A DNA stretch of 64,000 nucleotides from Mucilaginibacter sp. L196 (lineage in GTDB: Bacteria > Bacteroidota > Bacteroidia > Sphingobacteriales > Sphingobacteriaceae), in the NCBI RefSeq assembly GCF_009765905.1, contig NZ_LMUO01000019.1, positions 544,173 to 608,172 of the forward strand, written 5' to 3'. Each line of letters starts with the position of its first letter. The first letter of the stretch is position 1. Positions 8,335 to 15,874 of this stretch are shown piece after piece. The notes below the pieces were generated by a model, which was not told the origin of the DNA, did not search any database, and was given only the letters and a program-made list of their open reading frames with translations. A program made the position numbers and the translations under genes.

Positions 8335-8419
8335 ACCCCCTCTAAATCTCCCCCGGTAGGGGAGACTTTATTGTGATTTTTTTAATAGCCCTCCCTACCG
8401 GGGAGGGTTGGGTGGGGGG
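8335..8419. repeat. Dispersed GC-rich palindromic repeat, copy 1
   Basis: It exactly fills the space between the tgt stop and the lptF/G start. Two hairpins, CTCCCCCGGTAGGGGAG and CCCTCCCTACCGGGGAGGG, flank an AT-rich centre. The ends are C-rich and G-rich respectively. A second copy with the same architecture is at 19777-19870. Confidence 0.8.
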
Positions 8420-9550
8420 CTACAACCTTTCGCCCAACCTTTTTACCATTACCTGCTTCCAGTTGTAAAACTCGCCGCTTATTATCTTTTCACGTGCTTC
8501 CTGCACCAGCCACAGGTAAAAGTGTAGGTTGTGTAAGGTAGCTATTTGCGCGCCAAGCATTTCGCCGCTATGTATCAGGTGCCTTAAATAAGCTTTTGTA
8601 TATGCTTTATCTGCAAACAGGTCACTATCAGCTTCAATTGGCGAAAAATCGTTCTTCCACTTCTCGTTTTTAATATTGATAATGCCGTTTTTGGTAAACA
8701 ACATGCCATTGCGGGCATTGCGGGTAGGCATTACGCAGTCAAACATATCAATACCTAACGCAATATTCTCTAAAATATTTATAGGTGTGCCTACACCCAT
8801 CAAATAACGTGGTTTTTGCTCCGGTAATATATTGCACACAATTTCTGTCATGGCGTACATTTCTTCAGCGGGTTCACCCACTGAAAGTCCGCCTATAGCA
8901 TTGCCCTCACGCTCAAATGAAGCGATAACTTCTGCCGATCTCACCCTCAAATCTTTATAAACCGAGCCCTGTACTATAGGAAAAAAAGTCTGACTATAAC
9001 CGTATTTAGGTTCAGTGCTGTCAAACCTATCACAGCAGCGTTTAAGCCAGCGATGGGTCATTTCTATAGAGCGTTTGGCGTAGTTATAGTCGCAAGGGTA
9101 GGGCGTGCATTCATCAAATGCCATGATAATGTCCGCGCCAATGGTGCGTTGTATATCCATCACATTCTCAGGTGTAAACAAGTGTTTTGAGCCATCAATA
9201 TGCGAGCGAAAAGTAACGCCTTCCTCCTTTATTTTACGTACTTCGGTGAGCGAATACACCTGGTAGCCGCCGCTATCGGTTAAAATAGGGCCATCCCAGC
9301 CATTAAATTTATGCAGACCACCGGCTTGCTCAATGGTATTAAGTCCTGGTCTTAAGTATAAATGATAGGTGTTTCCTAATATAATTTGCGCCTTAATATC
9401 GTTCTTTAGCTCGTGCTGATGAACGGCTTTTACGGTACCTGCGGTACCAACAGGCATAAAAATAGGTGTTTGTATGGTTCCGTGATCGGTAGTGATCTCA
9501 CCCGCGCGGGCTTTTGAATGCGGATCCTGGGCTGTTAAATTAAATTTCAT
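8420..9550 (-). CDS. tgt: tRNA-guanine transglycosylase
   Basis: Exchanges guanine 34 of GUN-anticodon tRNAs for a queuine precursor. The start is set at the ATG at 9550 (MKFNLTAQDP), because a good promoter lies just upstream inside the longer frame and the family starts here. Length is 376 residues. The active-site TDSGGYQ (Asp92), GGLSVGE (221-226) and the nucleophile-containing FDCVMPTRNARNG (Asp271) are intact. The zinc site is not: the usual CxCxxC is replaced by SDLFAD at 309-314, leaving only His340 (TLHNL). I recall similar losses in other Bacteroidota Tgt proteins but could not check. Transcribed before lptF/G. Confidence 0.95.
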   Translation of the reverse strand: MKFNLTAQDPHSKARAGEITTDHGTIQTPIFMPVGTAGTVKAVHQHELKNDIKAQIILGNTYHLYLRPGLNTIEQAGGLHKFNGWDGPILTDSGGYQVYSLTEVRKIKEEGVTFRSHIDGSKHLFTPENVMDIQRTIGADIIMAFDECTPYPCDYNYAKRSIEMTHRWLKRCCDRFDSTEPKYGYSQTFFPIVQGSVYKDLRVRSAEVIASFEREGNAIGGLSVGEPAEEMYAMTEIVCNILPEQKPRYLMGVGTPINILENIALGIDMFDCVMPTRNARNGMLFTKNGIINIKNEKWKNDFSPIEADSDLFADKAYTKAYLRHLIHSGEMLGAQIATLHNLHFYLWLVQEAREKIISGEFYNWKQVMVKRLGERL

Positions 9551-9568
9551 GTAAGTATGCAAAATTAA

Positions 9569-9598
9569 CAAATTTATCAGGATGTGCGAATGTGCAAA
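9569..9598 (-). promoter_or_regulatory. Promoter for tgt
   Basis: On the minus strand TTTG (9598-9595) is followed after 18 bases by TAAATTTG (9576-9569), an exact fit to the Bacteroidota -33/-7 consensus and spacing. The implied start near 9562 gives a leader of about 12 bases and supports the ATG at 9550. Confidence 0.6.
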
Positions 9599-10214
9599 TT
9601 TGTGGATGTACGCCGGGCATATTGGGTCGTACTGTACCATGGTACGCATGAAACACCTGGTACAGTTGGTACACTTTTAGGCCAAAAAATGTCCAAAATA
9701 GTACTAAAAAGGGCGGTTTTACATGTCAAATTACCCGTATTTTATCCCAAAAACAGCAGATTTTCGACCCAAAAACACTCAAAAATGACTGTTTTTCGTT
9801 CATTCTTGGCCATTTTTTACTCGTTTTTACCATTTTTTTGATCTAAGATGTACCAAAAATTATGCTTCAATCAACTATTCTCTAACTAGTAATAAGGGCA
9901 TTCCCGCTGATAAAATCATATCGCATTTTCCGTTCTCTTATAAGCTTTAATCCAATACTAGTAAATTAGGAGGGACTTTTTTTACCCTCTTTCCGGCTTG
10001 CCGGAGAGAGGGTGGTCGAGCGAAGCAAAGACCGGGTGAGTAATTATACGAGCGGCATCAGTACAATGCTCATTATAAACCAATTGAAAAAAAGCTAAAA
10101 TCAAGCAAATCCCCCAATCCGTTTAACCACGGTTCATACAATCCTCCAATTGTGGAAACTTAACCCACTTATAAACACTATAAATCCACTGATTTTTAAC
10201 AAATTTGTTGCTTA
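9599..10214. other. Intergenic region between divergent tgt and GT2 genes
   Basis: About 620 bases without a convincing gene. It contains the 12-bp palindrome GTACCATGGTAC near 9640, several A/T tracts, and the repeat element at 9978-10042. An 85-codon plus-strand frame (9584-9841) has a composition unlike the neighbouring genes and no recognisable domain, so I do not call it. Confidence 0.5.
9978..10042. repeat. Interspersed repeat-like element
   Basis: It contains the hairpin ACCCTCTTTCCGG-CTTG-CCGGAGAGAGGGT, with one unpaired position. Then come GGTCGAGCGAAGC and CAAAGACCGGGTGAG, in which GGTC and GACC can pair. GC-rich, compact and isolated in AT-rich DNA, it resembles interspersed palindromic elements, but no second copy is present in this window. 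Confidence 0.55.
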
Positions 10215-11345
10215 TTGTATCATTGTTTGGAAACGTATATAAAGGAAGCCTTATTTCTGCTTTTTCAGTTCTGTTTTATTATTCAGCTGTATTATCTGGT
10301 TAACAATTATAGTAGGCTTGCCGGGTATAAACCGCTGGAGGATTTGCTGCCCGTAACTATCCCCGTTTCGGTAATTATCAGTGCCCGAAACGAGGCGAAA
10401 AACCTACAACATTACCTGCCATTTATCCTGGAGCAGAATTATCCCGACTACGAGGTTGTGGTAATAAACGACTGCTCTCACGATTCATCCGATACCGTAT
10501 TAGAGGTTTTTCAGGAGAAATATCCCCATTTGAAAGTGGTTACTATTACCGAGCATGATCGTTTTAAAACCGGTAAAAAGTTTGCATTAACCCTCGGTAT
10601 TAAGGCTGCAAAAAATGAGCATTTGTTATTTACCGATGCTGATTGTATGCCCGGGTCGGCTAACTGGATAACCCGCATGGCCGCGAATTTTAGCCCATCC
10701 GCGCAAATTGTTTTAGGTTACGCACCTTATAATAAGCGTAAGGCTTTTTTGAACTCTCTTATCAGGTTTGAAGCTGTGAAAGCTGCTATTAATTATTTCT
10801 CAGCCGCGCTAAATGGCAATCCTTACATGGGCGTTGGGCGTAATTTAGCTTATACCAAGTCCCTATTTTTTAGTGCCAAAGGTTTCGCTTCGCACATGCA
10901 TTTGATAGCCGGTGATGATGATTTATTTGTGAATCAACACGCCACAGAAGATAATACAACGATTGAATTACACCCCGAAGCCTTTACTTATACCGATGCC
11001 AAAAGCACCTTGTCATCATGGTATAAACAAAAAAGACGCCACTTTGGGGTAGGTAAATATTACAAAAATGAGCACCGCAGAATGCTGAGTATTGATGCGA
11101 TTAGCGGCTATTTGTTTTATGTTTTACTGATTATATGCCTTATATTTAGCTTCGAGCCCATGCTTGTTTTGGGGGTATTTATATTCAGGCTGATACTGCA
11201 AATAGTGATTTATAGCAAAACTTTTAAGAAGCTGGAATCCAATGATTTACTGTGGTACTTGCCCGTGCTTGATTTTTGTTATTACATATATATAAACACA
11301 TTCGGACTACTAGCCACTTTTATTAAGACCACCCAATGGAAATAA
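10215..11345 (+). CDS. Membrane-anchored glycosyltransferase family 2
   Basis: A 376-residue GT2 enzyme that adds a sugar to an unknown acceptor, probably at the cytoplasmic face. An N-terminal helix (about 10-28) precedes the GT-A fold with VSVIISARNEAKN and VVINDCSHD, and the metal-binding DADCMPG (about 138-144). GDDDLFVNQHA (about 238) and the acceptor-side KQKRRHFGVGKYY follow. Two or three helices close the protein after residue 290. No ATG is available, and the frame begins with TTG at 10215 or at 10227. The 3' end overlaps the sigma gene by 10 bases, so the three plus-strand genes here form an operon. Confidence 0.85.
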   Translation: MYHCLETYIKEALFLLFQFCFIIQLYYLVNNYSRLAGYKPLEDLLPVTIPVSVIISARNEAKNLQHYLPFILEQNYPDYEVVVINDCSHDSSDTVLEVFQEKYPHLKVVTITEHDRFKTGKKFALTLGIKAAKNEHLLFTDADCMPGSANWITRMAANFSPSAQIVLGYAPYNKRKAFLNSLIRFEAVKAAINYFSAALNGNPYMGVGRNLAYTKSLFFSAKGFASHMHLIAGDDDLFVNQHATEDNTTIELHPEAFTYTDAKSTLSSWYKQKRRHFGVGKYYKNEHRRMLSIDAISGYLFYVLLIICLIFSFEPMLVLGVFIFRLILQIVIYSKTFKKLESNDLLWYLPVLDFCYYIYINTFGLLATFIKTTQWK

Positions 11346-11941
11346 ACGCAAACTTTACCGAGAACGCGAAGAATGATTTTCACCTGGTGGTGAAGGCGCG
11401 CGAAGGCAACCAAAAAGCCTATGCCGACCTGATGCATCGCTACAAAGATTCTATCTATTTTATGGTATTAAAAATGGTTAACAACAAGGAGGACGCTATG
11501 GACCTTACTGTTGAAACCTTTGCCAAAGCCTTTGAAAAGCTGGAAAAATACCAACCGGATTATGCCTTTAGTACCTGGCTTTTCCGCGTGGCTACTAACA
11601 ATTGTATCGATTTTATCCGTAAAAAGAAGCTTAACACAACCTCCATACATGGTATGATGGATGATGATGGCGAGGATAAAACTTTGCAGATTAAAGCTGA
11701 TGTGCTCAATCCGGAAGAAACATCTATCAAAAAACAACAAACTGAAGAGTTAAAATTATTGATAGAAAACTTACCGTTACGTTACCGCAACCTGATCACA
11801 CTGAGATACTTTGATGAATTATCTTACGAGGAGATCGCCCAGCAGCTTGACTTGCCTTTGGGCACCGTGAAAGCGCAATTATTCAGGGCTCGTTATTTAT
11901 TAGGAAACATCCTTAATCGTTTAAATAGGGATGACATCTAA
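11336..11941 (+). CDS. ECF-type sigma-70 RNA polymerase sigma factor
   Basis: A 201-residue extracytoplasmic-function sigma factor. Region 2 spans about residues 22-95 (LMHRYKDSIYFMVLKMV, then TFAKAFEKLEKYQPDYAFSTW, then RVATNNCIDFIRKKK). After a linker, region 4 spans about 140-195 with LPLRYRNLITLRYFDELSY and EEIAQQLDLPLGTVKAQLFR. No anti-sigma gene is adjacent. Instead it is sandwiched by overlaps of 10-11 bases between a glycosyltransferase and rsmG, an arrangement that implies constitutive co-expression. Confidence 0.92.
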   Translation: MEINANFTENAKNDFHLVVKAREGNQKAYADLMHRYKDSIYFMVLKMVNNKEDAMDLTVETFAKAFEKLEKYQPDYAFSTWLFRVATNNCIDFIRKKKLNTTSIHGMMDDDGEDKTLQIKADVLNPEETSIKKQQTEELKLLIENLPLRYRNLITLRYFDELSYEEIAQQLDLPLGTVKAQLFRARYLLGNILNRLNRDDI

Positions 11942-12557
11942 TATTCTCCTAAAATATTTCCCCGATATTACCCCGCAGCAACAGCAGCAGTTTGAGCAAT
12001 TGCCCGGGTTGTACAACTTTTGGAATAATCAGATCAACGTTATTTCGCGGAAGGATATTGACCAGCTTTATGAACGCCACATACTGCATTCACTTGGTAT
12101 TGCTAAAGTGATGAACTTTTTGCCTGGCGAAAATGTGCTTGATGTAGGTACCGGCGGTGGTTTCCCCGGTATACCATTGGCTATTTTATTTCCCGAAACA
12201 CAGTTTTTTTTGGTCGATTCTATCGGCAAAAAAATAAAGGTAGTTAAGGAAGTAGCCTCAGCGCTTGGCCTCCAAAACCTTAAAGCGGAGCATTTACGGG
12301 CCGAGCAAGTTGATGAGAAATTCGATTTTGTAGTATCGCGCGCGGTTACAAGGTTAAAGGAATTTTATCCTTGGGTAAAAGGAAAATTCAGTAATCAATC
12401 AAAAAATACATTACCTAACGGTATCCTTTATTTAAAAGGGGGAGATCTTGAAGAAGAAATTGCCGAATCGGGTTTAGCCGTTCAGCAATATCACCTCAAA
12501 AATTACTTCGAGGAGGAGTTTTTCGAAACCAAGCAGGTTATCTACGTAAAAGCTTAG
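11931..12557 (+). CDS. rsmG: 16S rRNA (guanine-527-N7)-methyltransferase
   Basis: Methylates G527 in the 530 loop of 16S rRNA using S-adenosylmethionine. The 208-residue product has LYNFWNNQINVISRKD at about 25-40, typical of the RsmG N-terminal helix region. The SAM-binding VLDVGTGGGFPGIPLAI is at about 72-88, followed by DSIGKKIKVV and the SRAVTRLKEFYPW segment near 140. It is the last gene of the GT2-sigma-rsmG overlap series. A large nested palindrome lies 88 bases beyond its stop. Confidence 0.95.
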   Translation: MTSNILLKYFPDITPQQQQQFEQLPGLYNFWNNQINVISRKDIDQLYERHILHSLGIAKVMNFLPGENVLDVGTGGGFPGIPLAILFPETQFFLVDSIGKKIKVVKEVASALGLQNLKAEHLRAEQVDEKFDFVVSRAVTRLKEFYPWVKGKFSNQSKNTLPNGILYLKGGDLEEEIAESGLAVQQYHLKNYFEEEFFETKQVIYVKA

Positions 12558-12644
12558 TCGTTTTATCTGCTTATTTTACTTGTATGTTAGTTTCCTGCTA
12601 GCATAAATTACACAACTTTGCGCATTAGTGATATATTACTTTTT

Positions 12645-12714
12645 TTCCTTTGTTAGTGTCCTCACTAACAAATTGAGAAGGTGTGGTTTGTTAGTGAGGA
12701 CACTAACAAAGGAA
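12645..12714. repeat. Perfect 28-bp inverted repeat with nested hairpins
   Basis: Arms at 12645-12672 and 12687-12714 are perfectly complementary around a 14-base loop. Each arm is itself a hairpin: TTTGTTAGTG-TCCT-CACTAACAAA on the left and the mirror with AGGA on the right. The decamer TTTGTTAGTG or its complement therefore occurs four times. It lies between the convergent ends of rsmG and the M56 peptidase gene, so it could end both transcripts. Its size and nested symmetry exceed an ordinary terminator. Confidence 0.9.
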
Positions 12715-12748
12715 GTAGAATTCTGACAAAGTCAGGAAGTCACCCTGG

Positions 12749-14182
12749 CTAACAGCCTTTTTCTGATTTTGTGAAGAAACCGGGGATTGACGGCCAGGCC
12801 AGCAGAAGCTTTGTCGTTTTAATGGGCGCAACGGTTGGTGGCGGGGGCGGTAGTTTATTTGCACCAGGACGCACAAGCGTAAAATTTTTCAATAGCGATG
12901 GCGCATGCGGACGGTTTTCTGCTTTAGGTTGCACAGGAGCAGGCGGTGGCGGCGGTGCAAGCTTGATGTTTTTTCCCGGTGGAGTTGGCACAGGAGGAGG
13001 CGGGGGCAAAAGTTTTACATTCATCAGTTTTCCGCTTGGAAATTTATAACCGTATTTGTCAAGCAACATTTTACGCTCATCAGTTGAAATTTTTTCATCA
13101 TAATAAGTGTGTTTACTGCCGTCTTTATCAGTTATAATTACCTTTTTAGATATACCACCGCCACCATTGCTATTGTGGATAGCTTCGACCACATGATATC
13201 CTTTAGTGGTTGTATAGGTATAATTGTAATTAATAACATTATTGTTGGCCATAAAATGTACATGTTTAGGTGTGTCGGTTTTCATTGCCGGGGCAATATC
13301 TACCAAACCATAACTTTTACTAAAAGCCAGTGTTGATGCGCAAAGCAAACCGGCGCAAACCGGGATAGCCAGCAGGTATTTTAGCCTTGCTAAATTACCC
13401 GAACGTTGTTGGTTTAACATAATGATCCTCTTTTTTAATAGGTTATAATTGAAAAATGAATGCGTAATTGATGATCCGCCAAGCCCGTAAGCATTGTTAA
13501 CCAGGAATGTAGAGTAGGCTATTACATCGTTTCCTTCCGTAGCGGTTTGCTCATCGGCGATATATTCATGTAAGGCTTTTAAGCTGGCCTGAAGTAGGTA
13601 GATGAACGGATTAAACCAGTTAACAATTTTCAGAAGCTCAATAAAAATAATGTCGACTGAGTGTTTTTGCCGGATATGTACCAACTCGTGCTGAATAATA
13701 GTATCAGCTCCGCTTGCTTTTGTGCCGATAAAAAGAAAGTTGAAAAAGGAAAAAGCGGTGTTTGAATCATCAACATAGATCAATTTATAAGAAGCATCTG
13801 TCTCAGCATTTGACGCTCTCGTCAACTTAAATAATTGATAAATTTTTATCGAAAATATAATAAGCAATACAGCAACACCTAAAAAATAGGCCCCAATTAA
13901 CCCGTCTTGCCAGGTAAAATGAACAACTTCAACAGGCGCATTAGTATAATGAATTACGGCAGACTGCGGCAAAGGGATTAGGGTAATAGCTATTGGTTTT
14001 GGCTCAGCAGATTTCAAAAATCCCAGTTGCAGCAAAGGAATAACAAAGGAAATTACGGAGGTTGCCAACAAGTAAATTCGGCTCAACGCGTAATGGGTAT
14101 CGTTCCTTAAAAACAGGTAGTATAGGGCATAAAATACAGCCAGGTATAAATTTGCCTCTAGTAAATAATGCAGCCAGTTCAT
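12749..14182 (-). CDS. M56-family membrane metallopeptidase (BlaR1-like)
   Basis: A 477-residue integral membrane protein with helices at about 5-24, 37-55, 95-115 and 265-282. The zinc motif HELVH (165-169) is cytoplasmic, and HEYIADE (205-211) follows. In BlaR1/MecR1 this domain cleaves the BlaI repressor when an outer sensor is triggered. Here the C-terminal half lacks a penicillin-binding sensor. Instead it has a short region resembling those of Bacteroidota M56 proteins and three PPPPP runs (393-397, 410-414, 445-449), recalling TonB-like linkers. The gene overlaps blaI by four bases (ATGA), so it is the second gene of that operon. The natural signal is unknown. Confidence 0.88.
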   Translation of the reverse strand: MNWLHYLLEANLYLAVFYALYYLFLRNDTHYALSRIYLLATSVISFVIPLLQLGFLKSAEPKPIAITLIPLPQSAVIHYTNAPVEVVHFTWQDGLIGAYFLGVAVLLIIFSIKIYQLFKLTRASNAETDASYKLIYVDDSNTAFSFFNFLFIGTKASGADTIIQHELVHIRQKHSVDIIFIELLKIVNWFNPFIYLLQASLKALHEYIADEQTATEGNDVIAYSTFLVNNAYGLGGSSITHSFFNYNLLKKRIIMLNQQRSGNLARLKYLLAIPVCAGLLCASTLAFSKSYGLVDIAPAMKTDTPKHVHFMANNNVINYNYTYTTTKGYHVVEAIHNSNGGGGISKKVIITDKDGSKHTYYDEKISTDERKMLLDKYGYKFPSGKLMNVKLLPPPPPVPTPPGKNIKLAPPPPPAPVQPKAENRPHAPSLLKNFTLVRPGANKLPPPPPTVAPIKTTKLLLAWPSIPGFFTKSEKGC

Positions 14183-14556
14183 TTGTTTTTGATTTTAAGG
14201 TTATCAATTAGCTTGGTTAATTCATCCAGTTCATTTATATCCAGCTTCTTTTCATCGGCAATAAACGATACCAGGCTTTTGTAGGAGTTGTTGAAATAGC
14301 TATTCATCATTTTATCAAAAGTGAATTTTTTATACTCCGCTTCGCTGATGATAGGGAAGTATACGTGCGAATTCCCGTAGGCTTTATGATCCGCAAATCC
14401 CTTACCCTCCAATACCCTTACCACGGTTGATACCGTGTTATATGCCGGTTTCGGTTCGGGTATTTGCTCAATTATATCTTTTACAATAGCCTCATTTAGT
14501 TGCCAAAGTATCTGCATTACTTGCTCTTCTGCTTTAGTAAGCTCTTTTATTTTCAT
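14179..14556 (-). CDS. BlaI/MecI/CopY-family repressor
   Basis: A 125-residue winged-helix repressor. KELTKAEEQVMQILWQLN, IPEPKPAYNTVSTVVRVLEG and the wing GFADHKAYGNSHVYFPIIS fit the family. The C-terminal helix for dimerisation contains a region that an M56 partner would cut in the BlaR1 paradigm. Three dyads of the form AACTAT-N4-ATAGTT immediately precede it and overlap its likely promoter, which indicates autorepression. A resistance role is not implied, because Bacteroidota have many such pairs. Confidence 0.92.
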   Translation of the reverse strand: MKIKELTKAEEQVMQILWQLNEAIVKDIIEQIPEPKPAYNTVSTVVRVLEGKGFADHKAYGNSHVYFPIISEAEYKKFTFDKMMNSYFNNSYKSLVSFIADEKKLDINELDELTKLIDNLKIKNK

Positions 14557-14558
14557 GT

Positions 14559-14625
14559 AAACTATCTTTATAGTTTAATAAAGGTATTAACTATATTTAT
14601 AGTTTACAAACTATTTTTATAGTTT
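14559..14625 (-). promoter_or_regulatory. blaI operon promoter with three operator dyads
   Basis: Three near-identical 18-base dyads AAACTAT-N4-ATAGTTT lie at 14559-14576 (spacer CTTT), 14588-14605 (spacer ATTT, one arm mismatch) and 14608-14625 (spacer TTTT). A minus-strand promoter fits among them: TTTG at 14610-14607 and TACCTTTA at 14586-14579, 20 bases apart. The dyads would cover the -33 box, the spacer and the transcript start. The first and third are perfect palindromes in their arms. The divergent dprA start is only 57 bases away and could be affected. Confidence 0.65.
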
Positions 14626-14681
14626 TTTATTTTTTACTGTTAAATAGATAGGATTTTCTATTTTAGGGGTACTTATTCCTT

Positions 14682-15782
14682 ATGTCTATACTTCACCAGG
14701 TTGCCCTTACTTATTTAAAAAATGTTGGCCCAACAATAGCAAAATCAATGATTAGCCATTTTGGTAGTGCCGAACGAATATTCACCGTACCGAAAGGTAA
14801 ATTGCTGGGCGTGCCCGGTATCGGCCCAAAAACATTCGAACTACTCAACCTGGATGATGCCATGCGACAAGCCGAAGCAGAACTGAAATTTATAGAGAAA
14901 AATGGTATAGATGTGATTTTTTATACCGATCCACGCTATCCAAAACGACTGAAGATCTGTAATGACTCACCGGTTTTACTATTCTCCAAAGGGAATGCCG
15001 ATTTAAACAACCAGCGTATCATTAGCGTAGTTGGTACCCGCAACGCCACCGAATATGGTAAACAACTATGCCAGCAGCTTGTAGAGGAATTGCAGCCATA
15101 CAACGTATTAATTGTAAGTGGTTTAGCCTATGGTATTGATGTTTGCGCCCATAAAGAATGTGTTAAATTGAATGTGCCGACAATAGGGGTACTGGCGCAT
15201 GGTCTTGATAAATTATACCCCAGCCAAAACCGGATAATCGCTGAAAAGATGATAGAAAATGGCGGCTTATTAACAGAATATCCCTCAGGCACTATCCCCG
15301 ACAGGGAAAACTTCCCGCAGCGTAACCGCATAGTTGCCGGTATGGCCGATGCTACTGTTGTTATTGAAGCAAGTGTAAAAGGTGGTGCATTAATTACCGC
15401 GGAAATCGCTAACTCCTATAATCGTGATGTATTTACATTCCCTGGCAGGGTAGGCGATGAATTTTCCGAAGGTTGTAATTTCCTGATCCGCCATAACAAA
15501 GCAGCTATTTTGACCAATCCAGCTGATTTGGCCAACAGTTTAGGATGGGAAAAAGCAGAGAATTCATCAGGTTTAGACCAGCAATTAACCTTACCCATAG
15601 ATTTATCGACAGAGGAATTGATGATTTTTGACCTCATCCGCCAGCATAAATCCCCTTTAGCGATTGATGATCTGACCATAAAAGCCAATATCCCGATGAG
15701 CCAGTTAGCAATGACTTTACTCAATATGGAGATGCAAGGCTATATCCGATCGCTACCCGGAAAAACGTATTTAGTGAACTAA
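14682..15782 (+). CDS. dprA: DNA-processing protein DprA (DNA protecting protein)
   Basis: A 366-residue protein of the DprA/Smf family, which binds incoming single-stranded DNA and loads RecA during transformation. An N-terminal helix-hairpin-helix region (PKGKLLGVPGIGPKTFELL, about 34-55) precedes the Rossmann-like DprA core. That core holds ISVVGTRNATEYG, VSGLAYGIDVCAHKE, LAHGLDKLYPSQNR and the ALITAEIAN segment at about 250. The C-terminal winged-helix domain (EELMIFDLIRQHKSPLAIDD) completes it. The order matches full-length Bacteroidota DprA. It is divergent from blaI, and the BlaI operators lie between the two starts. Confidence 0.96.
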   Translation: MSILHQVALTYLKNVGPTIAKSMISHFGSAERIFTVPKGKLLGVPGIGPKTFELLNLDDAMRQAEAELKFIEKNGIDVIFYTDPRYPKRLKICNDSPVLLFSKGNADLNNQRIISVVGTRNATEYGKQLCQQLVEELQPYNVLIVSGLAYGIDVCAHKECVKLNVPTIGVLAHGLDKLYPSQNRIIAEKMIENGGLLTEYPSGTIPDRENFPQRNRIVAGMADATVVIEASVKGGALITAEIANSYNRDVFTFPGRVGDEFSEGCNFLIRHNKAAILTNPADLANSLGWEKAENSSGLDQQLTLPIDLSTEELMIFDLIRQHKSPLAIDDLTIKANIPMSQLAMTLLNMEMQGYIRSLPGKTYLVN

Positions 15783-15786
15783 GACA

Positions 15787-15872
15787 GTTGATTTATGTGA
15801 TTACGCGGATTTCGTTGATTGATATTAAAAAGAAAATTAATCAACGCAATCCGCGTAATCAATAAAATCAAC
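15787..15872. repeat. Long imperfect inverted repeat between dprA and sixA
   Basis: Inner arms of 22 bases (15799-15820 and 15839-15860) match except for one base. The core is GATTACGCGGATT and its complement. Outer blocks GTTGATTT (15787-15794) and AAATCAAC (15865-15872) also pair. It separates convergent genes and can serve as a two-way terminator. Length and sequence regularity suggest a genomic repeat. Confidence 0.75.
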
Positions 15873-15874
15873 GG

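Noticed and set aside
9584..9841. 85-codon plus-strand ORF upstream of GT2
   Set aside because: Lies across the tgt promoter with composition unlike the neighbouring genes; no domain seen.
12771..13049. Plus-strand ORF rich in Gly runs
   Set aside because: It is antisense to the pentaproline codons of the M56 peptidase; poly-Gly is the mirror image of poly-Pro and nothing else supports it.
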